A stretch of 64,000 nt of DNA, from assembly GCA_009746045.1 (NCBI GenBank), contig RPFO01000130.1:2078125-2142124 (forward strand), in the 5' to 3' direction. A program made the translations under genes and the position numbers. The DNA comes from Mesostigma viride (Eukaryota; Streptophyta; Mesostigmatophyceae; Mesostigmatales; Mesostigmataceae). Shown here in pieces: positions 20,501 through 31,440 of the stretch (the first letter of the stretch is position 1; each line of letters starts with the position of its first letter). The notes under the pieces are model-generated. The model did not search any database. It was not told where the DNA came from and saw only the letters and a program-made list of their open reading frames with translations.

Positions 20501-20984
20501 CCTTGTCGCCGCAAAGTGACCCAAGGGCCTGCTTCAACGTCTCCTGCTGCTTGCGCCGCTGTGCCGACAGACCGGCCTTCTTTGCCAAGGAATCCTTGAG
20601 AGCTTGGATGCTGCTCGCATACTGCGCGACCGCCTCATCGCGCTCTTTGGCCAAGTCCTTGTCTGCAACATTCTTGCGAATGTCGGCCAGCTTGCGGTGC
20701 AAATTCTCGTCTTGCGCCTGCACGAGAGCGACCCCTTCCTTGCTGCGCTGGTCCTCGTGCCTGAGCTCGTCGCACAGCTTTGCGAGATCCAAGCTGTCGC
20801 CCTTGATTGTCAAGCCCATGTGGTGGGCCGCCTGCGTGAGTTTCCAGGTCTCCTCTAAACCTGGCACAATATCTTCAAGGCTGCGGAGAAGACCTGGCTT
20901 AGGATCGAGCGGGCGAACGGTCCAGTCGATCTCGGCAAAAACATCCCTCGCAACCTGTGGTTCCATCCAACACCATACATTCAT
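17520..20984 (-). CDS. Coiled coil - protein kinase - HECT-like - RZ zinc finger protein
   Basis: A 1154-residue open frame with no stop. Residues about 60-350 are helical coiled coil. Residues about 405-660 are a complete Ser/Thr kinase: K427 in WVVKEIG, HRDLKPEN at 521-528, DFG at 541-543, APE at 570-572. Residues about 690-1060 read as a HECT fold: VGKVLAKAVLQCIHVPVQF, LAEFDP, MTDANKDLLVRRAI, LSPFDLMTLFFGTDYLD, then a C-lobe ending LPEDCPSYEAF. Aligned to the usual LPxxxTCFNxLxLP, the catalytic Cys position is Glu1035. Residues 1097-1140 match the RZ-type zinc finger of RNF213/ZNFX1 (CPNGHLY, ECGG, CPTCGRGIGG, H1133). It is probably cytosolic, joining phosphorylation and ubiquitin-type signalling (inference). 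The start is uncertain: an acceptor-like CCACAG lies just after the first Met codons, so an upstream exon is possible. A broken inverted copy lies at 33.1-36.8 kb. Confidence 0.87.
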   Translation of the reverse strand: MNVWCWMEPQVARDVFAEIDWTVRPLDPKPGLLRSLEDIVPGLEETWKLTQAAHHMGLTIKGDSLDLAKLCDELRHEDQRSKEGVALVQAQDENLHRKLADIRKNVADKDLAKERDEAVAQYASSIQALKDSLAKKAGLSAQRRKQQETLKQALGSLCGDKESLPEEYVKESRLAMEATGKLALEQLQEVVKDCNDKLMPASAATQKVLEQLQACLQQEEAIANELRGRLATAVQSGQRFATLALSQLRSETPEEDAKNALKLLEVASLHEAEMRRMMALRESIPGSLSRLAAAQKEHKLIQRQLRDTRNQISDAEDDGSTGQLQQLKEKEKSLQEQALKLAAEQQALSEWFADAKLQQWYPDLLAQEDSIKELHKFLPAGASRDLIDNDWNLSKFRDSPGTPLVSGRGAWRVRLVEDWNGKKWVVKEIGPGAELRREVNRLKALQHPLVIPLERVFIDNNVAYLQMPYYKNGNLRGWFQRIKGAQENATSLTTLQGAQIWATMKQVFQAVAFLHRKGIVHRDLKPENVLLQDDGQIALCDFGVSHDVLAHLQTTKAQLSMGGFTTGYAAPEVLARQDVCTSNPYAEDLWSLGVMLMELAGTRLSWNLTTSRLEDEQGHPVNPADLLVGKSKWHRDLITLADSMLQRDPEARPSADAVLAGEFFQQDPSVSQVQQNRHLLLLTSHLAKLRQNPQGGGQSKTHVMKLDTCQGQGLVLRVLAYFGQEGTKPEEIAVGEHAGVRIPLSEVLHNFFQAVVLPTAGLFEQGKGDGEGGSGPGAAAQVREGVAFLPAVCDAGNEEVKKCHHRLRTVGKVLAKAVLQCIHVPVQFCSALFCALVGKDDLTQYSTADCLEMLAEFDPTDARRMRITLAMKHGDGESGITLGALMGDASADETLMTDANKDLLVRRAIHHRLVLTRAAELAEVRAGFLCLDWETLLGVLSPFDLMTLFFGTDYLDISQVSQAFQLDKASWEGKDAQGQQAFQWLQQFLLEASETTLRLFGICALGGTKSWCLGMCAVKGLAADDKKGMPQFSRESGSLYLPEDCPSYEAFCARMFAALKVHGEYGQRTEAQRAQKMGMEEMQGVVRAMAGQVKAGGWYRCPNGHLYCITECGGATEESTCPTCGRGIGGSQHRLRSDNSNALDVDGAPKPARN

Positions 20985-21619
20985 TAAGGATGTTTATACG
21001 TTAAAAAAATTCCCAAGGCAACCAAACATCACAATAGAAAAGAAACTAGCAAAGAAAGCAGCGACCTAGATCCAACATCATACATAAGAAGTAGCTTACA
21101 TAGAAAGCATGAAAAAACACATGCATCTATAATGCCTCAGTCAATGTTGGTGACGAACTTTATTTGTGTATTATGCCATGGTGCATGAGGTGGGGGTGGG
21201 TGGGCAGGGTGCTCTAGGAAAGGAGGCAGCGGCGCAGGGCAAAGGACGCAGGAAAAGACTGGCAGTGCAATTAAAGCTTGGCCGCGGTCGAGCAGGTCCT
21301 CGTGAGCACCTATCTAAATACTAATCTGACATTTAGTTTAACAACGGTTTGTATGATGTTCAGCGAGGCATGATAAGGTCACGATAACTAGCACATTCGT
21401 GTAGCGGGTGGGCAGGGGCGGAGGTGTAATCCTCTGGAATAGAGACGGTCCGCTGGAATAGAAATAATAATAATTAAAAAATTTTAAATAATAGTAGCAA
21501 TAACAGACGGTCCTCTGGAATACACACGGTCCGCTGGAGTTGTAATCCGACAACACATGCACAGGTGCGGCATGAAACACTTGGTCGGTTGCATCCAACG
21601 CGCCAAAGTTGCGGGTGCC

Positions 21620-21760
21620 TGACGGACGCACTGCCAAAGTAACAGGGATGACCAGCTAAGAAGTTGATGCCAGGCAAAGTAAAAGGGATGGCCAGCTAGG
21701 AAGTTTATGCCAGGCAAAGTAACAGGGATAACCAGCTACGAAGTTTATGCCAGGCAAAGT
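21620..21760. repeat. Tandem repeat, about 37-40 bp x 3
   Basis: Three successive copies around AAAGTAACAGGGATGACCAG ... GCCAGG with a few mismatches. A second small duplication (CTCTGGAATA / CGGTCCGCTGGA) lies at 21430-21540. Confidence 0.8.
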
Positions 21761-24700
21761 ATTCCCATAATGAACTTTGTGCCTTACAATATGCTGATCG
21801 TTTCCATTTGGTGTCAAAGACGATGCAAGCCAAATCTCCAAAGGCCTCGTTTGAACCTAGGCAGTAACCGGTGATAAGCCAAAAGGGGCTCAGGTCCGCT
21901 AAACACATATATAAAACTAATAAGAATGAGACAACCAGCGCAGGCCAGAAATACGTCAAGTTAGTAAGAACTAAGTAAGCCCAGTAGGCCCAGTAGCGCT
22001 GATGAAGCCTAGGGACTTGGCATCTGAGCTATCAAGCGCCAGGGGCTGCGGGGAAGGCAATCTGTCGTATCATCACTTCAGCCACTGACGGCGCAGCTGG
22101 CCACAACAATATCCGAAAATGGCTTTGTAGGGCCGTGCTCTCTTTTTTAAATGAAACCACTTGACCCCACCCATTTGCTCCGAGCCTCCGTTCTCGTAGC
22201 CACCTCAGCTGCCATTCCATTAGATACTTAATCTACCGTCTGGATGGATCCATCACACCTCTACCGGCAGCATGGGTGAAGCCATCACACCTCTACCGGC
22301 AACATGGATCGAAGCCGGGGGCGGCAAAAGTAGTAATGGTAGTAGGCAGTAGAATGATGACTGAAATAAAATTAGAGATATGCTTTTTGGTCGCTCACTG
22401 AAAATGAATGGTCATAAGAAGAAGGCATCAGTAAAAACACAAGCCGCTCCCACACTGGGGCAACAAGGTCCCTCACAGCATAATCAATGTTTGCAATGAT
22501 TGCTGAGGAAATGGGTCAACTTCAAATATATTCAATACTGCTGTCCAAAGAATGGTTAATTAAGCGCACAGACCGCTATTACATACAGACATTAAGCGCA
22601 CAGGCCGCTACAGTAAAACAAAAATAAATCTGGCATGTCAGCAGAGCAAACATGCATATTGATTTGGCTTGCAAACTCACCGTACTAGTCATTTTGTATT
22701 GGGTCAACTTGGTGGGCTAAGTTATTAAAAAAGAGCTTGAAAACATTTCAGGGCTCTCCCAAACTTCTTTCGCAGCCCAGCAGGGGCGGCTGCATGGCCG
22801 GGCAAAGCAATGGCAGAGATCAGTGGCATGCAGGTAAGCAAATTAAGGTCAGCATCTCTACTAAAATACTATAGCTTGGGTAGCACGAGGTAGTGCCACG
22901 AGAAGCTTCTATGAGACAAACAGGGGTACAACAGGGCCACGAGAACGAAAAAAGAAAACGAAATAAAATATTGAGAGATTGTGCATGGCCGCTGGGATAT
23001 GCCACACATAGTTCGAACAATGTGACACCCCTGAACCCCCCCAGCTCCTGCCATGCCCCTTCGGCTATAGCTAGGTAACAGAGCTATGATAGGGGACAAG
23101 TACGTAGCTAGGAAACAGAGCTACTTAGTAAATGCTATAATGACGTGATGGGGATGTGAGAGGTACGAGGTGGATTAGTCGGCCACAGCTCTGGAATGGC
23201 TTGGTTGCTAGCTTATTAAAAGATGTGCGACAACTCGTCGTGTCGGCATTGGCTAACTACGGCTCGCTGACTTGATATAGAGGATTTGCCATCATGTACT
23301 TGCACATGACTTGAAATCCATGAGCTGGGTAACCATCGTCAAATACATTATGGCGGAACATGTCAGCCTGCAGCAAGTGAGGCTTTGATGTTTGGAGATC
23401 CGAGGCACATCTGAGGCCCTAAGCCTTTCTCAGAAATCTTGCCTACAACAAACAGAAAGAGAATGCATGGTAAGGTGTACTACCCAGGTCTACTTTAATT
23501 AATACTTCGTAAGCCCGCAAGGCCGACGTGGCTACATCGCACTAGGTAGCGGTGTATTGCGAAAGCCTGCCTACACGTCAGGCACAGCAAACCAACGCCG
23601 GCGTAGCTACGTTGCCATGAAGGAATGAGCATCGCATGCTTTACCGACGCATGCTGCATCGTAAAATTTCAATTCCGGCCGTCCCAGTTACATATGATAA
23701 GCATTATCGCGGAACCTGAAATGATCAGACATTTCAGCGCAGGGAGAGTTACGAAGCAGATATGTAGGTAGAAAGCAACATACAGCAGCACTGCACTACT
23801 GGCCTGCGCATGCAGCCGACCATAGCAATGGGCCATGCAACTCTGAACATGGCGCATAGCATCGGCTCTACTTCCCTTCTGGTAACAAAAAACGATAGAA
23901 GTTACTTGTCGGACGGATGCGAAAAAGGATGCTGCCTGCGTGAGCACCATCAGTTCACCGCGTTACGTATACGCACCTTCAGGCGCCGCGCGGTGCGGTA
24001 GCCTGCATGTTGTAAGTACGGCAGGAATCCCTCCGCCCAGCTGGCACGTTAGCTTGATGAACGAGCTTCACTATCACGCGACGAATGAGGGCGCACACAG
24101 TGCCGTACGTTGACGATCACGAAGAAAATGAATTGATAGCTAACGTGATGATGTCGAGATCGACCACGCCGGCTCTGCACCGGCATCAGTTGGCATCGGC
24201 TGACGTTCCCTGAGTGATCAAGCGTTGACCGACGCTGCCGAGCTAAGTAAAGGTGAACTAAATGACTTAATGCAGAATTGAAGCTAGCATGGTGTGGTGA
24301 TGTTACCAATGTTCTCAACTAATTCTACAGTGTAGGTTATCTCACTTGCACAGAGCCATGTCCCTAAATGATCGAAATGGATCACAACCATCATTCGCGT
24401 CGTTGCCACTACTGTAGGCGTGTTGGGCCACCTTGATGGGCAGCCGCGCCACATGAATGGCAAGTAGAAGCGCGTGCCGCTATCGCGGGACCTTCTCGAC
24501 CGATACGGTCAGCGCACGTGACGTGGGTGTTGGTGAGTGCGCACGTGAGCATTGGCCAACCGGTTGCAGCAGGTTGCAGCATTCTGCCAGCTGGCCTGTG
24601 GATTCCCTGCTCCTTCCCGCAGGTTCGTCCGTCATGAATCATGAGTTCAGGATGGATCCCGCCCGTTTAACCGAAAGCATCCGTCCGAGAAGGCGTGCAG

Positions 24701-24792
24701 TAAAGTAAACAGATCGGCAGGAACATGGAATGTTCCAACATGCCACGTCGTATTCATCGATCTCTACTCGCTAGCGGCGTGGGATTCAACAA

Positions 24793-24852
24793 ACTAACTA
24801 ACTAACTAACTAACTAACTCTCTAGTCAACTAACGAACTAACTAACTCTCTA
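24793..24852. repeat. (AACT)n microsatellite
   Basis: Two runs of AACT separated by CTCTAGTC; the second is followed by CTCTAGAGAG. Confidence 0.85.
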
Positions 24853-25335
24853 GAGAGATTAATTTCGGGGAAATGGGTATATTTTATTAGCCAATTATGG
24901 ACCAAAGTGGTGAGAGGGGACATGAGTATCAGCGAATCCTAAATGAAGGTGGTCACACACGGGTTAAAGCTTATAATACTTTGAAAAATATGTTCATAGC
25001 CGTATTTTATATATATTAGACCTTAGCATTGGTAGTTACAACATAGTATGTGATTTCGGTACCCGGATACTGAAAGAAGGGGCAGATGCTCGCTTTACTT
25101 GCGTTCGTACGCTGTTTGTCACTACTCCTGCTCCTGAGACCGCGTTGCCGCGCCGCGCCGGGTAGCGGCGTCCTGCATTGGCGGCAACGCCATGCCGCTC
25201 TACAAACGCCAGTAAAGAAAGCTCGCAGGTTACGTTGCGATTCGCCTTGCGCCCGTGCACTAAACCCCAGCGACAGCGTGCAAGAGGTCGCGAACAGGGA
25301 AACGTGCAGCCGCAGTCAGCCGCTTTTTTCCAGCC

Positions 25336-28300
25336 ATGACTGAACCAGAGGTTGCCAAGGAGGAGGGGAAGGAGGAGTCCGGTATGGTAGAAAAAATCCC
25401 GGTTTTCAACAAGAAACACCCTTTGGAGCATCGATGGACGCTGTGGTTTGATAACCCTAATGGTCGCCAAAAGACAGCGAATTGGGGTCAGACATTGCGC
25501 GCGGTTTTCACGTTTGGGACTGTGGAGGACTTCTGGTGGTGCGTAGAAATTTGTTGCCACGAGGCATGCGTGACGACTGCGTTCCTGGCTTTTCTACTGT
25601 GGCGTGGCGGACCTTGGTTTTGCTGCATCCTGACCGTGTCCTGGCCGCAGCTCTGGTTGTGATAGGTACCATGTAGCTGAAAAGCCACGGGTATATTGAG
25701 GTTTATGGATAGTTGCCACACGATGTACAGCGCGTTTATCGAGGGGTTCCTTGCACATGCTTGCAGTAGGCAGTCACATGTGTGGGATCCCTCGCCGTTT
25801 GGCGGTTATAATCCACCCGGAGCATGAATATGGCCCGGAAATCATGTGCCTGCCACAGTAAGATTGTAACTTATACACTAGTACGGAAACCGAGGGGGTT
25901 GGCCTGCGAAGCCGTAGCATGCCATCCAGGGCATCGCCTGTAACAGCTCACAGGTGCCGATTGTGGCGACATCTAAACATCCGGCCGTCGTGTCCTTCTG
26001 CTTTCGTTGGCCATTCTTCCTCGCAGCTTGTACAACAATATTAAACAACCCAGCCGGCTGCTGACTGGGACTGACTTCCATGTTTTCAAGGAGGGCATTG
26101 AACCAAAGTGGGAGGACCCTCGCTGTGCCCAAGGTGGCAAGTGGACCGCCCCTGTAACCCGAGGCGGCACGAGCAAGGACCTGTTGAACCAGTACTGGCT
26201 GAACCTGGTAAGTGGTGGTGGCATATGTGTTGGCCCTGCGTGTCTCTGGGTAAAATTTAGGGGAGTTCACTACGGATCTTACAGGGTGCATATAGGGTGG
26301 TGGTGCCTGTATTTGGCGCAGTCCTGCAGGGATGAAGCTAGAAGGTAGTTCCCACCCGTGCACATGGAAACAGCATGCCAAGCTCCTGTGGTCTACCATC
26401 CCACTGTGGTGCTAGCATACGGCCCCCAATATTTAAGACCCACTAATTCCCCCCCCCCCCCCCCCGGGCAACAGTGCTTGATGATGTAAACGGCACAAGC
26501 AGGCACAAGGTACAAGCCATGCAAATTAGACAGGGGCACCCATGCATGCACAGACCGCCAGCTGTTCTCATCTTCCGTAGCTCCTGCTCACATGCCCCAG
26601 GTGCGCATGCATTCAACGCCCCGTGTTAGTGTCGAACCTCTCATATCTCAGGGGTGTGGCGTATCTCCAATATTTCTCCGCGTGCGCCAGTATCCACTGC
26701 GCCTCGTGGATTTCCCTGCTGGTTGTCGTTACCCGCGTGGACACATCCCTGCATGCGTACCCTTACCCCTGTCTTGGCTGGCGTACTCGTGTGGAGTACT
26801 GGCGTACTATTCCAGCGTGCCGGCCCTTGGAAGTCTCCACCCGTGTGCCCATCCCATGGGTTCTGCTTCAGCCCATGTCATGTCCCTGTCACATGAAGAT
26901 GTTGCTGAAAAGGAGCAAGTACTGTGGGCCACGCCATGCTCACATCGTTGCTCTGGCACCGTTGCACTGGAAATATGACTGTGCACCTTATGACTGTGGG
27001 AAGGGTCCGCTGTGCAAAATATGTGGGTCACCGCACCACCACCGCCACCGCCTACGCCCTTACTTGGGGTCGTTTCTATGTATTTTGCCCCATGCCTTCC
27101 CCGGCGCCTTGCCCGGGGCTAGCCAACCCCATGCCCGTGGTTAGCCAACCCCATGCCCGTGGTTGGGGTCAGCCTGTGTTGCTGCTGGCTCACCTGCTGC
27201 GATGCCGTGCGTCCGCCCACGCTGTCTTGCCAGATACCTTGCGATGCTGTGGTTCTGCCCACACAGGCATGCATGGTGCCTGTGTGTGCGCATGCCTCAT
27301 CTGGCCCAACTATCTCCTGCCTGACATTTCACCCCTTCCTATTCCCTTGCTTCTGCCCATGCCATGTAATTCTGAATAACTTTTCTGCCCCTGCCCCTGC
27401 CCCTGCCGTTGTCTTTGATCCCGGCATCTGGTTGTTTTTCCCCCCTGTCTTGCTGCCCCCACCCCACCCCACCCCCCTCTTTCCCCCACTTACCCACCCA
27501 CCCCCGTCTTTCCCGCACTTACCCAACCAACCAACCAACCAACCAACCAACCAACCAACCGACCGACCGACCGACCGACCAACCAACCAACCAACCAACC
27601 AACCAACCAACCAACCAACCAACCAACCAACCAACCAACCAACCAACCAACCAACCAACCAACCAACCAACCAACCAACCAACCAACCAACCAACCAACC
27701 AACCAACCAACCAACCAACCAACCAACCAACCAACCAACCAACCAACCAACCAACCAACCAACCAACCAACCAACCAACCAACCAACCAACCAACCAACC
27801 AACCAACCAACCAACCGCCCAACCGCCCAACCGCCCAACCGACCGCCCGCCCGCCCGCCCGCCCGCCCGCCCCCCGCCCCCCGCCCCCCGGCCCCCCGGC
27901 CCCCCCCCCCTCCCTTCATTCCCCCCCTTTTCATCCGCTTGTGCCGTGCGCCAGTTGCTAGCGATGATCGGGGAGCAGTTCACGGACGGCGACGAGATCT
28001 GCGGTGCAGTGGTGAGCGTGCGCGCCAAGCAGGACCGGCTGGCGCTGTGGACCAAGTCCGCGTCCAACGAGACCAGCCAGTGCAATGTGGGCCGCCAGCT
28101 GAAGCAGTTCCTCGACATCCCCGACAACTCACGCATCGGCTACCTCGTGCACGTGAGTGGGGGGACAATGGTGGTGGAAGCTAGGGTAGTGGGGGCAAGG
28201 GTAGTGGGGGCAAGGGTAGGGGCGGCAAGGGTAGGGGCGGCAAGGGTAGGGGCGGCAAGGGTAGGGGCGGCAAGGGTAGGGGCGGCAAGGGTAGGGGCGG

Positions 28301-28836
28301 CAAGGGTAGGGGCGGCAAGGGTAGGGGCGGCAAGGGTAGGGGCGGCAAGGGTAGGGGCGGCAAGGGTAGGGGCGGCAAGGGTAGGGGCGGCAAGGGTAGG
28401 GGGGGCAAGGGTAGAGGGGGCAAGGGTAGGGGCGGCAAAGGTAGGGGGGGGCAAGGGGAGGGGGTGCATGGTCTGGATTTAGAGACCGTTAGCTGAAGGC
28501 AGGTTACGTGAAGTAGTCGCTTAGAAACCATTTGCGGAGAGCCAAATTGTTTGCATGGTTTGCTAGATTGGCGATAAGATGTCCAGTGGAGTCGCGAAGC
28601 TGCAAGGTCGCCTGGTAGATACGAAGCTCGGGGCTGTCTACCTGCTGCCGTTCTCTAGGTGCTTTCTTTGTGCTGCCCGGTTTCACTGCTGGCTCCTGCA
28701 GGGCAAATCTTGCCAGGCTTTGACCTGATTGTGCTTGCCATTCTGGCGTTTTTCCGCACGATGGTTTTGTGTGTGTAATGTTCAGGAGGATGCGATGAAG
28801 ATGGAGAAGAAGGCGCGCGAGCGGTACACAGTCTAA
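25336..28836 (+). CDS. eIF4E: Eukaryotic translation initiation factor 4E
   Basis: Four exons with phase-consistent GT-AG junctions: 25336-25538, 26027-26207, 27955-28152, 28786-28836. Together they give 633 nt, 210 residues, the usual eIF4E length. It binds the mRNA 5' cap and eIF4G to start translation. Exon 1 has [11 protein letters not shown], the cap-stacking Trp in ANWGQTLR and the eIF4G-contact Trp in VEDFW (reading VEDFWCLYNNI across the junction). Exon 2 has the second cap Trp/Glu pair in GIEPKWEDP. Exon 3 has [18 protein letters not shown] and the third Trp in LALWTK. Exon 4 gives [16 protein letters not shown] and stop. ANWGQTLR and VEDFWCLYNN are plant-like. Intron 2 carries C and CCAA tracts; intron 3 a 15-bp minisatellite. 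ATG 25336 follows GCC and leads straight into the acidic N-tail. No lesion is seen. The exon borders are by eye. Confidence 0.93.
26449..26466 (+). repeat. Poly-C run in eIF4E intron 2
   Basis: About 17-18 consecutive C; on the RNA-like strand it is C-rich, on the template strand G-rich. Confidence 0.9.
27523..27880 (+). repeat. (CCAA)n microsatellite with CCGA and CCCG blocks, eIF4E intron 2
   Basis: About 300 bp of CCAA tetramers interrupted by a block of CCGA (about 27558-27580). It grades into CCCAACCG and CCCG repeats and then poly-C just upstream of the exon 3 acceptor (27954). It forms a very long C-rich tract next to a splice acceptor. Long open frames through it (Asn-Gln-Pro-Thr repeats) are artefacts. 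Confidence 0.95.
28186..28452 (+). repeat. 15-bp minisatellite, eIF4E intron 3
   Basis: About 16 nearly identical copies of GGGGCGGCAAGGGTA starting about 35 bp after the exon 3 donor. Runs of four or more G in each unit could form G-quadruplexes in the RNA. Confidence 0.95.
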
Positions 28837-29370
28837 AGCTTTGCACGGTCTAAGCGCCGGCATGGGACTGGGCAGCAAACTTGTCATAAGATGGCAGGTA
28901 TGGTACTCCGTGGCGTGCCCTGCGCATGTCACATAAGTACTTTCCTACAGGCATGCGTGCTGCCGTAGCCGATGATCAGGCTACTGATGTGTCTAGCACA
29001 GAGGCTGGCCCCAGCCTCCCGCTGTGAAGTTTTTTGCGATTTCGGGGTCGCCCGCTGTCTGAAGAAACAAATGGTCAAGAAATGGGAAGGTAGCCTGCCA
29101 CTGCGGTTTCGCTAGCCAAATATTGGCGCGACGGCTGCAAGTGCCCTGAGTTATGAAGTGAGACAACTATGCCTGGACGTATGGCGATCCAACGCCGTTG
29201 AAGGACTAGGGTAGTTGTCTGAGTTGTATTAGAAGAATTGCTAGGCACAATAAACTGCCACATCATGTGGCAGTTAGAGCATCGCTATCCTCTGCCTGCC
29301 ACTAGTTAGGATTTGGTTACCAACCGGTCACCTGCCCCCGCAGAGCTTGGGGGCTTTTGAGCTATACAAC

Positions 29371-29671
29371 AAGTCTCGCGTGCAGACACGTGTGTAGTAC
29401 TCCTACACACAGATCTCGAGTGATTTATCTAGTACCAAATCCGAAAGGCTTGCATCACTCCCCGGACAGGAGAAATTTTGCGGATGACTGTAGGTGTAAG
29501 TTGGCGATGCCATGGTAACCGGAGACGTCCGTCCTATTGTCAGCAAAATTTGGTGCGAGAGGTCCCCAGTTCGATTCAGGTCGGATTCATTTGTAGATCG
29601 CGTTTTCCGCGTTTTCCGCGGCCCGGCACTGAACGCAAAGGTTTTCACCTTTGCGGAGTGTCTGATCAGAA
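29371..29671 (+). mobile_element. SINE-like element with 8-bp target duplication
   Basis: A 301-bp element flanked by TATACAAC on both sides (29363-29370 and 29672-29679). The core is essentially identical to 42530-42834. It contains GTTCGATTC (about 29569), a match to a pol III B box, suggesting a tRNA-related origin; a clear A box and intact cloverleaf are not visible. There is a hairpin near its 3' end (GCAAAGGT-TTTC-ACCTTTGC) and another near the 5' end (GTGTGTAG...CTACACAC). No coding potential. Confidence 0.7.
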
Positions 29672-30008
29672 TATACAACCATTGAATTTATTGAATCGAC
29701 ACCTGGGTTCCTTGCTACACATTGTGTACGTTGCAGTAAGTACTTGTGTGTCACGTGCAGAGGCATGTCACTGAGTACTGTGTCGTGTCAAAAGTGCATT
29801 GCTTAGTGAGACAATAACAATTAAGTTCATTAGTTGTCTCAGGTCATTCAAAAGAACATGGCACCCATTCACGCATCCAGGAATACTTGTCTCACTTAAC
29901 CCGTGTTTTTTTAATTAGAACGCGATATATCGCGTTGTAAGCTTTTTTTAGAACGCGTATAGCACCTAAGGAAATTTTTTTTTCATGGTCATGTATATAC
30001 TTTCCTGA

Positions 30009-30403
30009 CGTGGGCTGGGCCCAGTGATGTTAGACGCCGCAAGGCCCGCACCTTCAAAGAACAGCTAGTAGAGGACATGGGGGGCCTCGGCCTCTCCGTG
30101 ATTTGGAAGAAGATGATGGACAAGGCCAAGTGGGCCCAGGTCATAGAGGACAACGAGCCCCCCCCAGTGGGGAAGCGCCCGCGTGTGCAATCCCACGGGA
30201 GGCACGCTAGATAGCTCCCCCTAGGGCAGCGTGCGGCTGCCTAGATAGATGATGTAGTTAGAATGTTGCTAGATAGATGTAGTATATAGCCAATGTAGAT
30301 AGATTAGACCGGTAGGAATGTTTGCACCCATCCATCCATTCATCGGGGTTAATGCTCCGTGACTCCCCAACGGGAGCACGAGTCTAATTAATTAATTAAT
30401 TAA
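30009..30403 (+). mobile_element. LINE type A, 5'-truncated 3' end
   Basis: Flanked by TTCCTGA target duplications (30002-30008 and 30404-30410). It encodes the last residues of an ORF2-like protein (RRRKARTFKEQLVEDMGGLGLSVIWKKMMD type, as in the 42-kb copy), then a 3' UTR, the hairpin at 30353-30380 and a TTAATTAA tail. Confidence 0.85.
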
Positions 30404-30659
30404 TTCCTGAAAGCCCATAAATCAAAGGATTTTTTGAGCTACTCAGACCTACAAAATGCTTATTCATTAGAGAGATACACTGGTTTGAATACAGGGGGGT
30501 CTGACCATGACCGCGATTTCTTGACCCTAGGTCACAAGTCATGTGCTTATTCACAAATGGTTCATGAAAAAAATCTGGCTTCTTGCACGAGCTATGGGCA
30601 ACATATGCAGGCTCTGTGAAACAAAACTCAGGCCCATTGGGCCACTGGAGCTATTTTTC

Positions 30660-31440
30660 ATTAGCATCACAATTACACCGCCTTCCCCGCGCGCGGGGTA
30701 AGGCAGGGCCGCCCCCGCTCCTTCTCACCTTTAAGACCCCGGCGGACAAGATTTCTTTTCTCCGACGCCGCAAGCGGCTCGAGAAGACTCTCTTCACCCT
30801 TGACGACGACTTGACCCTGGCGCAGCAACAACGGCGACGGGAGCTATGGCCGACCTACCTCCAGCTCCGGCAGACCAAGGCGGGGCAGCCGGTGTACTGG
30901 AAGGGGGCGGCCATCTACGTCGGCCACAAGCCCTGGCAGGCGACCCCCGCGGCCCCAACGACTCCAGACGCCCCAGCTTAGGGGAATACAGCAGTAGTAG
31001 TGTAGAATAGATAGACCGTGGCCATGTACATGTACGCCTCCTAGAGGCACTATCCTAGCTAAGCCACACGCTTTATTTAATCATGTACATGTGTGCCTAT
31101 GATGTGCCACACTCCAGATGATGCCTAGCTTTATTTAGTTATGTTGTGCCCATGCAGGGAGTAACTCTCTGCTGAGACGCCATGCCCTAGCCTTTTTGTA
31201 TAGCTATGCTGATCTTCCCCCCCATGACAGGCTCCCCCTTCGCTGGGCATAGCTTGAAGATCATGGGGATGCAAGTGCCCTGGTGCACCTAGAGCAAGGG
31301 TCCTTTACATCCCCACCCTTGCAGGAAGTAGCCTAGGATGTATGATAGGCCATATGCCCCCTCTCAAGGGCTATGTGCTACATATACTCCCAACGGAGTT
31401 ATGTTACAATTCAATTCAATTCAATTCAATCACAATTACA
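30660..31440 (+). pseudogene. LINE ORF1-like C-terminal domain plus 3' UTR
   Basis: An open frame ending at 30981 contains LLLTFKTPADKISFLRRRK, then LFTLDDDLTLAQQQRRREL, then QPVYWKGAAIYVGHKPW. This resembles the RNA-binding C-terminal domain of LINE ORF1 proteins. The same domain occurs at 15.9-16.4 kb and 34.2-34.4 kb. It is followed by a 3' UTR ending in a variant hairpin ACTCC-CAAC-GGAGT (about 31388-31402) and an AATTC repeat tail. The 5' end is missing. Confidence 0.65.

Larger units (their letters stand above)
20985..25335. other. Intergenic stretch, no gene recognised
   Basis: No frame here shows a known motif. It holds short tandem repeats (21421-21760, 22240-22305, 24793-24852) and scattered AT-rich sequence. 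An undetected 5' exon of the kinase gene, or the promoter of eIF4E, could lie in it. Confidence 0.5.

Noticed and set aside
20083-21069. Plus-strand open frame of 328 residues
   Set aside because: Antisense to the coiled-coil part of the kinase gene; Ser/Ala/Cys-rich with no motif.
27153-28482. Open frames of 343-357 residues with Asn-Gln-Pro-Thr repeats
   Set aside because: Created by the CCAA tract in eIF4E intron 2; only the short piece from 27955 is a real exon.
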